Assembly (NCBI GenBank): GCA_938091275.1
Contig: CALKMY010000088.1
Location: forward strand, 1-6,016
Direction: 5' to 3'
DNA from: Candidatus Nanopelagicales bacterium
GTDB taxonomy: Bacteria; Actinomycetota; Actinomycetes; S36-B12
DNA length: 6,016 bases
The notes beneath the pieces were generated by a model. The model was not told the origin of the DNA and did no database searches. It worked only from the letters and a program-made list of their open reading frames with translations. The position numbers and the translations under genes were made by a program. Below, one piece after another: positions 1 to 4,996 of this stretch. The first letter of the stretch is position 1, and every line of letters begins with the position of its first letter.

Positions 1-390
1 GGCAGTGAGGGTGGTGCGTCGTTCCAGTCCGATGGTGCGTCGACGATGTCGATCGACGAGTGCTGCGACGATCGCGGCTAGGGCGGCCGCAGCCAACACG
101 AACGTCAGGAGACGGTTGCCGAACTCCACGTACTTGTGCCAGGACTCGGCCTGCCGATTCGTGGGTACGTAGGAACCGTCGACGCACTCGGGCCACGTCG
201 GGCATCCAAGACCGCTGCCGGTGATGCGCACGATGGCGCCGGTCAGGATGATTCCCGACTGCGCGACCAGATTGCCGATATAAACACCGCGGACCCAGCG
301 CGGTGCCTTGCCCGGATGGCGAGTGCGCCCTCCGCCGGCCGGACCCGGGTTCTGAGCAGGGCTGGGTGAAGAATCGAGTGTGGTGGCCAC
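1..390 (-). CDS. ctaA: Heme A synthase, COX15/CtaA family (N-terminal 130 residues, cut by window edge)
   Basis: CtaA is a membrane protein that oxidises the C8 methyl of heme O to make heme A for aa3-type cytochrome oxidase. Reading the minus strand from a GTG at 390-388 gives 130 uninterrupted codons to the window edge. Residues 1-31 are a Pro/Gly/Arg-rich cytoplasmic tail. The first membrane segment (about 35-56) leads into the family hallmark GSGLGCPTWPEC, with C63 and C69 as the external-loop cysteine pair. Next comes HKYVEFGNRLLTF, with the conserved loop glutamate E89 and N92 three residues on, where Bacillus CtaA has histidine. A second membrane segment covers about 95-112, followed by an Arg-rich loop. 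The GTG start is supported by an in-frame TAG directly upstream (393-391) and the lack of any other nearby start. The full protein should be near 310-330 residues, so more than half is missing. The gene is transcribed away from sufR. Family assignment is strong; enzymatic activity is inferred. Confidence 0.93.
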   Translation of the reverse strand, partial: MATTLDSSPSPAQNPGPAGGGRTRHPGKAPRWVRGVYIGNLVAQSGIILTGAIVRITGSGLGCPTWPECVDGSYVPTNRQAESWHKYVEFGNRLLTFVLAAAALAAIVAALVDRHRRRTIGLERRTTLTA

Positions 391-391
391 C
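382..391. promoter_or_regulatory. Perfect 10-bp palindrome over the ctaA start codon
   Basis: GGTGGCCACC reads identically on both strands and covers the first three codons of ctaA. It overlaps a second small palindrome, CCTAGG, at 390-395. Its position at a presumed transcription start would suit an operator or a structure affecting initiation. However, codons GTG GCC ACC produce it easily in GC-rich DNA, so function is only a possibility. Confidence 0.2.
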
Positions 392-396
392 TAGGG

Positions 397-402
397 AGCG
401 TA
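397..402 (-). promoter_or_regulatory. Candidate -10 element for a leaderless ctaA transcript
   Basis: On the minus strand the hexamer TACGCT fits the actinobacterial TAnnnT -10 pattern. It sits at -12 to -7 if transcription starts on the G of the ctaA GTG codon. No convincing Shine-Dalgarno sequence precedes that GTG, which agrees with a leaderless mRNA. I see no clear -35 element. The call rests on spacing alone and needs 5'-end mapping. Confidence 0.4.
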
Positions 403-455
403 ATCAGGACAGGGCAGGGACACGACTCGGCGGATCCCCGGCCACGACCCCGATG

Positions 456-483
456 TTGCGGGCCCAGCGAATTACGACACAAT
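456..483 (+). promoter_or_regulatory. Candidate sufR/suf operon promoter
   Basis: TTGCGG (456-461) as -35, a 16-bp spacer and CACAAT (478-483) as -10 would place the transcription start on the A of the sufR ATG at 490. This gives a leaderless mRNA, consistent with the absence of a Shine-Dalgarno sequence. The match to consensus is only moderate (TTG at -35; A at the second and T at the last position of -10). It is the only reasonable candidate I see in the 99-bp gap. Confidence 0.4.
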
Positions 484-488
484 GATGT
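477..488. promoter_or_regulatory. Weak dyad at the sufR start, candidate SufR operator
   Basis: ACA (477-479) and TGT (486-488) form an imperfect inverted repeat with a 6-base centre, overlapping the proposed -10 and ending just before the ATG. Outer arms GAATT (469-473) and AATTC (494-498) form a second, wider dyad whose centre is offset by one base. SufR repressors are known to bind short inverted repeats in their own promoter, so the location is right. The symmetry is poor, so this is a location-based guess. Confidence 0.25.
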
Positions 489-489
489 T

Positions 490-1290
490 ATGAAATTCCC
501 GACCGAGGCCGCGGAGCGTGTCGCTCGAATCCTCGCCGAGAACGGCCCGAGCACAGCCTCAGCCCTCGCCGAGGAGTTGGGAACGTCGACAACAGCGGTC
601 CGTCGGCCCCTGGCGGCACTGCACGAAGCTGGCCTGGTCGCGGCATCGGAGAGAGCCCCCTACGGCCCCGATCCGGGACCGCGACGCGGACGCCCGAGCC
701 GGGTTTTCTCCCTCACGGGTGCGGGTCGAGCTGCCTGTGAGCAGGCGTACGACGCCCTGGCGTTGGAGGCTCTGCGATTCTTAGCTGAGCGGGATGGACG
801 CGCAGCGGTAGCAGAGTTCGCTGCCGACCGTGCCGATCGTCTCTTGGCCGGCGTGGGATCGGCCACAACGGCCGTCGCCACGGTTCACGAGGTCGCGGAA
901 CGGCTGACCGAGCAGGGATTCGCGGCGTCTGTTGAACCACTTGCTCGAGACGGAGCGCAGTTATGTCAGCACCACTGTCCCGTGGTGGATGCGGCAGGAG
1001 AGTTCTCCGAGCTCTGCGATGCCGAGACGCAGGCTCTCGGGCGCTTGCTGGGTCGTCACGTGACACGTTTGGCAACACTCGCGCAAGGGGACGGAGTCTG
1101 CACGACTCTCATCCCGGCACAACCAGCAGATTCGCACCAATCCACCTCGCCTGCTGACGGCGAGGGATCCAACAGTTCGCAGATATTCGACCCAAACATG
1201 ACAGCATCTGCCACACGTGCAGACACACCGGCAGCCAGACGATCAACTACACCAGCAACGCACCAACACAGGAAGAGGGTGGCGCCATGA
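490..1290 (+). CDS. sufR: SufR, [4Fe-4S] winged-helix repressor of the suf operon
   Basis: SufR senses iron-sulfur status: with a cluster bound it represses suf transcription, and loss or damage of the cluster relieves this. The 266-residue product has an N-terminal winged helix (about 5-75). It contains helix-turn-helix residues around SALAEELGTSTTAVRRPL (24-41) and a basic wing PRRGRPSRVF (64-73). The cluster region contains C159, C163, C176 and C204. The spacing C163-x12-C176-x27-C204 equals that of the three ligands I recall for Mycobacterium tuberculosis SufR; C159 makes an extra CxxxC. Residues 205-266 form a long polar Ser/Thr/Pro/Ala tail with A-ending codons, unlike the rest of the gene. 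ATG 490 is secure: no in-frame ATG, GTG or TTG lies between it and the stop at 367-369. It has no Shine-Dalgarno, so it is probably leaderless. The stop overlaps the sufB start as ATGA. Function follows from family and context. Confidence 0.94.
   Translation: MKFPTEAAERVARILAENGPSTASALAEELGTSTTAVRRPLAALHEAGLVAASERAPYGPDPGPRRGRPSRVFSLTGAGRAACEQAYDALALEALRFLAERDGRAAVAEFAADRADRLLAGVGSATTAVATVHEVAERLTEQGFAASVEPLARDGAQLCQHHCPVVDAAGEFSELCDAETQALGRLLGRHVTRLATLAQGDGVCTTLIPAQPADSHQSTSPADGEGSNSSQIFDPNMTASATRADTPAARRSTTPATHQHRKRVAP
1145..1165 (+). other. Perfect 7-bp hairpin within the 3' part of sufR
   Basis: CCTCGCC (1145-1151) and GGCGAGG (1159-1165) are exact reverse complements separated by a 7-base loop. 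No U-tract follows, so this is not an intrinsic terminator. It lies in the low-GC3 tail of sufR about 120 bases before the sufB start, where it could affect mRNA processing or stability. It could also be chance. Confidence 0.45.
1270..1279 (+). promoter_or_regulatory. Shine-Dalgarno for sufB
   Basis: AGGAAGAGGG ends 7 bases before the sufB ATG at 1287, inside the last codons of sufR. It is the strongest ribosome binding site in the window. It supports independent or re-initiated translation of sufB at the ATGA overlap. Confidence 0.8.
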
Positions 1291-2708
1291 GCACCACGGC
1301 CGACGAGCAAGCGGCAACCATCGCCGAACTCAGCACCTACGAGTACGGCTGGAGGGATACCGATTCCGCCGGCGAGAGCGCGCGACGCGGCCTCAATGAG
1401 GATGTGGTGCGCGACATCTCGGCAAAGAAAGGTGAGCCGGAATGGATGTTGGATCTCCGGTTGAAGGGGCTGCGTCTGTTCGACAAGAAGCCGATGCCCG
1501 CGTGGGGGTCCGACCTCACTGGCATCGATTTCGACAACATCAAGTACTTCGTACGCTCGACGGAGAAGCAAGCAACCAGCTGGGAGGAACTCCCCGAAGA
1601 CATCAAGAACACCTACGACAGACTCGGTATTCCCGAAGCCGAGAAGCAGAGACTGGTTGCCGGTGTCGCCGCGCAATACGAGTCCGAGGTGGTCTACCAC
1701 AAGATTCGCGAGGATCTGGAGGAGCAGGGAGTCGTCTTCCTCGACACCGACACCGGTTTGCGCGAATACGAAGACACGTACCGGAAATACTTCGGATCGG
1801 TGATACCGGTGGGCGACAACAAGTTCGCGGCGCTCAATACGGCCGTCTGGTCCGGGGGGTCGTTCATCTACGTACCCAAGGGCGTGCACGTGGAGATTCC
1901 TCTACAGGCCTACTTCCGCATCAACACCGAAAACATGGGCCAGTTCGAGCGGACATTAATCATCGTGGACGAGGACGCCTACGTGCACTACGTCGAAGGG
2001 TGCACCGCCCCCATCTATTCATCGGATTCCCTGCATTCAGCAGTGGTGGAGATTGTCGTCAAGAAGGGCGCCCGCTGCCGCTACACCACCATCCAGAACT
2101 GGTCGACCAACGTGTACAACCTCGTCACGAAGCGCGCCATCGCCCACGAAGGCGCCACCATGGAGTGGGTCGACGGCAACCTTGGGTCGAAGGTGACTAT
2201 GAAGTACCCAGCGGTGTGGATGACGGGTCCCCACGCGCGAGGTGAAACGTTGTCGATCGCCTTCGCGGGGGAGAAGCAGCATCAGGACGCAGGGGCCAAG
2301 ATGGTGCACGCCGCGCCGCACACGTCGTCATCGATCATCTCGAAGTCGGTTGCACGCGGAGGTGGTCGCACGTCGTACCGCGGCCTGGTGCAGGTACATG
2401 AGGGCGCACACCATTCCAAGAGCACGGTAAAGTGCGACGCGCTGCTCGTGGACGACATCTCCCGGTCTGACACCTATCCGTACGTCGATGTTCGTGAAGA
2501 CGACGTCGCGATGGCGCATGAGGCCACCGTGTCGAAGGTCAGCGAGGATCAACTCTTCTACCTCATGTCGCGAGGTCTCGACGAGGATGAGGCGATGGCG
2601 ATGATCGTTCGTGGCTTCGTGGAGCCCATCGCTCGCGAGTTGCCCATGGAGTATGCACTCGAGCTCAACCGGTTGATCGAATTGCAGATGGAAGGGGCCG
2701 TTGGGTGA
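1287..2708 (+). CDS. sufB: SufB, Fe-S cluster scaffold subunit of SufBC2D
   Basis: SufB is the cytosolic scaffold subunit that accepts sulfur and, with SufD and SufC, assembles nascent Fe-S clusters. The 473-residue product is colinear with the family throughout: N-terminal helical region (about 1-120), right-handed beta-helix core (about 140-400) and C-terminal helices ending in LFYLMSRG and VRGFVEPI motifs. It has only three cysteines: C239 (in YVEGCTAP), C264 and C383 (in VKCDALL). C383 and E412 (in MAHEATV) have the same 29-residue spacing as the E. coli cluster-assembly residues C405 and E434, and H411 precedes E412. C239 corresponds to the sulfur-transfer cysteine C254 region of E. coli. 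Unlike M. tuberculosis SufB, there is no intein. The start at 1287 has a strong Shine-Dalgarno and overlaps sufR as ATGA. The stop overlaps the sufD GTG by 4 bases. Confidence 0.98.
   Translation: MSTTADEQAATIAELSTYEYGWRDTDSAGESARRGLNEDVVRDISAKKGEPEWMLDLRLKGLRLFDKKPMPAWGSDLTGIDFDNIKYFVRSTEKQATSWEELPEDIKNTYDRLGIPEAEKQRLVAGVAAQYESEVVYHKIREDLEEQGVVFLDTDTGLREYEDTYRKYFGSVIPVGDNKFAALNTAVWSGGSFIYVPKGVHVEIPLQAYFRINTENMGQFERTLIIVDEDAYVHYVEGCTAPIYSSDSLHSAVVEIVVKKGARCRYTTIQNWSTNVYNLVTKRAIAHEGATMEWVDGNLGSKVTMKYPAVWMTGPHARGETLSIAFAGEKQHQDAGAKMVHAAPHTSSSIISKSVARGGGRTSYRGLVQVHEGAHHSKSTVKCDALLVDDISRSDTYPYVDVREDDVAMAHEATVSKVSEDQLFYLMSRGLDEDEAMAMIVRGFVEPIARELPMEYALELNRLIELQMEGAVG
2690..2697 (+). promoter_or_regulatory. 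Shine-Dalgarno selecting the sufD GTG start
   Basis: GGAAGGGG lies 7 bases before the GTG at 2705, in the last codons of sufB. It decides in favour of this GTG start and of the 4-base GTGA overlap with sufB. Confidence 0.7.
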
Positions 2709-3856
2709 GCACTGCTCAGGCACCCCCATCAGATCTCGCGCCCCGCGTACTGTCAAACGATCCTGATGATCACGAGACGCCACATGGGCGCGAGGAGGAG
2801 TGGCGGTTCACACCGGTAGCGAAACTCGGTGACTTTTTCGAGTCCGGGCAACGCGGTTCGGTGACGGCCACCGAATCTGAATTCGTCACGATGACCCCGG
2901 CAGAAGCGGACCCATCGACTGTGGAGAAGGACGCCCACTGGGTGGCGTCGGACCTACCTTCGGCGCTCGCACGCACGAACGCCACCTCGATCGTGTCGAT
3001 TTCGATCCCGGCCGAACGAGAAGTCGACGACATCGTCGTGGTGGACCTGACGGGCAGCGAAAAGTTGAACTACGGGCGGATCGAAATCTCCGCCGGAGCC
3101 TTCGCGAAAGCGACGGTGGTCCTGCGGCTCGACATGACCACGGACGTGAGTGGGATTGTGGTCACCGACGTTGCAGACCAGGCCGATCTCACCGTGCTGG
3201 CCCTTTACGACGGACCACGGACTAGCCGCCATGTGTGGCAATGGGCAACAACGGTGGGCCGGGACGCATCCTTCCTCGGGCTGGCGATCGCGCTCGGTGG
3301 TTCGATCATCCGACTTCAGCAAAACGTTCGCTACGCCGGTCCCGGCGGCTCAGCAGAATTACTGGGCGCATTTCTCGCGTCGGATGAACAATTCCAAGAG
3401 TTTCGTATCTTCGTCGACCATAACGAGCCCCACTGCGTCAGCAACGTCGTCTTCAAAGGCGCGCTCTCGGGTGCGCAGGCCCACACCGTGTGGATCGGCG
3501 ATGTCCGGGTTCGCCGAGAGGCGGTGGGCATCGAGACCTACGAACTCAACCGCAATCTCCTGCTGAACGACGGGCCACGTGCCGACTCGGTACCGAACCT
3601 GGAACTAGAAACGGGAGACGTTGTCAGCGCCGGACACGCGAGCGCCACGGGGCGGTTCGATGATGAGCAGTTGTTCTACCTGCAGTCACGGGGCATCACC
3701 GAGGAGTTGGCCCGGCAACTGGTGGTCCGAGGCTTCTTCGTCGAGGTTCTCGACAAGGTCACCGATGCCGATCTGCGCCGCGACGTCATCCGGAGAATCG
3801 AAGAGCGCATCGGGATGGATGCCATCGAGCAACAGTTGACGGACGTGGATGCATGA
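2705..3856 (+). CDS. sufD: SufD, Fe-S cluster assembly subunit of SufBC2D
   Basis: SufD is the SufB paralogue that pairs with SufB in the SufBC2D complex and contributes to iron acquisition and cluster formation. The 383-residue product opens with the typical HGREEEWRFTP segment (residues 26-36), then a beta-helix core. It ends with a helical domain whose EQLFYLQSRGITEE and VVRGFFVEVL motifs mirror the SufB C-terminus, showing the paralogy. H311 in AGHASATG aligns with E. coli H360, a residue important for assembly; the position equivalent to E. coli C358 is alanine (A309). The only cysteine is C244. The GTG start at 2705 overlaps the sufB stop and has GGAAGGGG 7 bases upstream. The 3' end overlaps the Rieske gene as ATGA. 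Identity is clear from sequence and operon position. Confidence 0.97.
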   Translation: MSTAQAPPSDLAPRVLSNDPDDHETPHGREEEWRFTPVAKLGDFFESGQRGSVTATESEFVTMTPAEADPSTVEKDAHWVASDLPSALARTNATSIVSISIPAEREVDDIVVVDLTGSEKLNYGRIEISAGAFAKATVVLRLDMTTDVSGIVVTDVADQADLTVLALYDGPRTSRHVWQWATTVGRDASFLGLAIALGGSIIRLQQNVRYAGPGGSAELLGAFLASDEQFQEFRIFVDHNEPHCVSNVVFKGALSGAQAHTVWIGDVRVRREAVGIETYELNRNLLLNDGPRADSVPNLELETGDVVSAGHASATGRFDDEQLFYLQSRGITEELARQLVVRGFFVEVLDKVTDADLRRDVIRRIEERIGMDAIEQQLTDVDA

Positions 3857-4206
3857 GTACAGACAACATGGTGGACGTGGCTCGGGCGGGCGACCTTGCC
3901 CCGAACAGCGCGCTAAAGGTCGAGGTCGAGGGTCAAGATATTGCCATCGTCCGATGTGATGAGGGTGTCTTCGCTATTGGCAATCGCTGTTCGCACGCCG
4001 ATGTCGACCTCTCCGAGGGGGAAGTGGACGGGTGTGCGCTCGAATGTTGGTTACACGGATCCCAATTCGATCTGCGGACCGGACAGCCGCTGTCGCTTCC
4101 TGCTCTGGAGCCGGTTCCCACGTATCGCGTCGACCTCGTCGGCGACGGTGATGACGCACGCGTCCTGATCGATCCAACCCCCCAAGCAACCGCCGCACAC
4201 GAATAG
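3853..4206 (+). CDS. Small Rieske [2Fe-2S] ferredoxin encoded within the suf operon
   Basis: This 117-residue soluble protein is a single Rieske domain with no signal peptide or membrane segment. The ligand boxes are C46-S-H48 and C65-W-L-H68, separated by 16 residues. They are followed by GSQFDLRTGQPLSLPA and PTYRVDL, as in bacterial Rieske ferredoxins. C35 and C61 are additional cysteines. Homologues are usually auto-annotated as aromatic-ring dioxygenase ferredoxin subunits (HcaC type), but there is no oxygenase or reductase gene here. The gene overlaps sufD by 4 bases, has a weak ribosome site (GGACGTGG 3841-3848) and precedes sufC by 26 bp. Context suggests an electron-transfer role tied to Fe-S assembly, or a dedicated SUF client. 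Fold and ligands are secure; the role is inference. M. tuberculosis, as I recall, lacks this gene between sufD and sufC. Confidence 0.93.
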   Translation: MSTDNMVDVARAGDLAPNSALKVEVEGQDIAIVRCDEGVFAIGNRCSHADVDLSEGEVDGCALECWLHGSQFDLRTGQPLSLPALEPVPTYRVDLVGDGDDARVLIDPTPQATAAHE

Positions 4207-4221
4207 CAACAACCCAGCCCT

Positions 4222-4226
4222 AAGGA
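4222..4226 (+). promoter_or_regulatory. Shine-Dalgarno for sufC
   Basis: AAGGA lies 6 bases before the ATG at 4233 in the 26-bp gap after the Rieske gene. This gap is the only non-overlapping junction in the operon. I see no terminator hairpin or promoter in it. Confidence 0.65.
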
Positions 4227-4232
4227 CAAGAC

Positions 4233-4994
4233 ATGAGCACACTTCAGATCACGGACCTGCACGCAAGCGTCGTCACGGATGCGGGAGAGACCCCCATCCT
4301 CAAAGGCGTCGACTTGACCGTGGAGTCCGGTCGCACCCAAGCGGTGATGGGCCCGAACGGTTCGGGGAAGTCGACGCTGGCGTACGTCATCGCCGGACAC
4401 CCGAAGTACACCGTGACGCAGGGGTCCATCACCCTCGATGGTGAGGATGTTCTGGACATGAGCGTCGACGAGCGGGCGCGTGCCGGCCTGTTTCTGGCGA
4501 TGCAATACCCCATCGAGGTGCCGGGCGTATCGGTATCCAACTTCCTGCGCACATCGGCCACGTCCATCCGAGGCGAGGCGCCGAAACTTCGCACCTGGAT
4601 TGGCGAAGTGAAGGAAGCAATGGCCGGCTTGCAGATGGACGGGGCCTTCGCTGAGCGCAACGTCAACGAGGGTTTCTCCGGCGGCGAGAAGAAGCGGCAC
4701 GAGATCTTGCAGATGTCGCTACTGAAGCCAAAAATTGCGATCCTTGACGAAACCGACTCCGGCCTCGACGTCGATGCGCTGCGCGTGGTGTCGGAGGGTG
4801 TGAACCGTTTCCAAGAGGATTCTGGCGCGGGTGTTCTGCTGATTACCCACTACACCCGGATTCTTCGTTACATCACCCCCGACGTGGTGAACGTGTTCGC
4901 CGGCGGTCGGATCGTGGAAACGGGTGGCCCCGAACTTGCCGAGGTTCTCGAGGCCGACGGTTACGAACGTTTCGCGGATCTCGCGAAGGCCTAA
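4233..4994 (+). CDS. sufC: SufC, ABC-type ATPase of the SUF scaffold
   Basis: SufC is the soluble ATPase that binds SufB and SufD, and its ATP-driven dimerisation reshapes the scaffold during cluster assembly. It is not a transporter, and no permease is encoded nearby. The 253-residue product has all ABC elements: Walker A GPNGSGKS (40-47), Q-loop Q91 in AMQYPIEVPG, signature FSGGEKKR (148-155), Walker B IAILDE (168-173) with catalytic E173, D-loop SGLD (176-179) and H-loop H206 in ITHYTRIL. The FSGGEKKRHEI and DETDSGLDVDAL versions are characteristic of SufC rather than import or export ATPases. The length is normal for the family. The ATG at 4233 has AAGGA 6 bases upstream. The TAA stop abuts the start of sufS. 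Confidence 0.98.
   Translation: MSTLQITDLHASVVTDAGETPILKGVDLTVESGRTQAVMGPNGSGKSTLAYVIAGHPKYTVTQGSITLDGEDVLDMSVDERARAGLFLAMQYPIEVPGVSVSNFLRTSATSIRGEAPKLRTWIGEVKEAMAGLQMDGAFAERNVNEGFSGGEKKRHEILQMSLLKPKIAILDETDSGLDVDALRVVSEGVNRFQEDSGAGVLLITHYTRILRYITPDVVNVFAGGRIVETGGPELAEVLEADGYERFADLAKA
4985..4989 (+). promoter_or_regulatory. Shine-Dalgarno bearing on the sufS start
   Basis: GAAGG within the last sufC codons is 7 bases from GTG 4997 but only 4 from ATG 4994. Spacers at the sufB, sufD and sufC starts are 7, 7 and 6 bases, so this site favours the GTG. Confidence 0.5.
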
Positions 4995-4996
4995 TG

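Larger units (their letters stand above)
391..489. promoter_or_regulatory. Divergent ctaA/sufR promoter region
   Basis: This 99-bp gap between two divergent start codons must hold both promoters. At each end a hexamer with -10 character lies at the leaderless distance from the start codon, and neither start has a recognisable ribosome binding site. No RNA gene or terminator is visible. The region includes the GC palindrome GGGCCC at 460-465 and a weak dyad at the sufR end (477-488). Confidence 0.7.

Noticed and set aside
136..369. 77-residue plus-strand open frame
   Set aside because: It is antisense to the ctaA region encoding the conserved GLGCPTWPEC and HKYVEFGNR motifs. It has no homology I recognise.
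1056..1889. 277-residue minus-strand open frame
   Set aside because: It lies opposite the sufR end and sufB, whose protein sequences are clearly conserved. The translation has no recognisable domain and no ribosome site; it is a GC-rich antisense shadow.
1999..2006. Intein in SufB
   Set aside because: The reading frame is uninterrupted at the YVEGCTAP site and the total length is that of an intein-free SufB.
3853..4206. Dioxygenase ferredoxin subunit as the function of the Rieske protein
   Set aside because: No oxygenase, reductase or catabolic gene is present. The label would rest on fold similarity only.
4207..4232. Terminator or promoter between the Rieske gene and sufC
   Set aside because: The 26 bases contain only a ribosome binding site. 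There is no inverted repeat, U-tract or promoter-like pair of hexamers.
3933..4700. 255-residue minus-strand open frame
   Set aside because: It spans the Rieske gene, the gap and half of sufC on the other strand. Conserved motifs on the plus strand explain the DNA.
4233..4994. ABC transporter ATPase as the label for the ATPase gene
   Set aside because: The signature and D-loop variants and the position between suf genes identify SufC, which works on the scaffold. No permease is encoded here.
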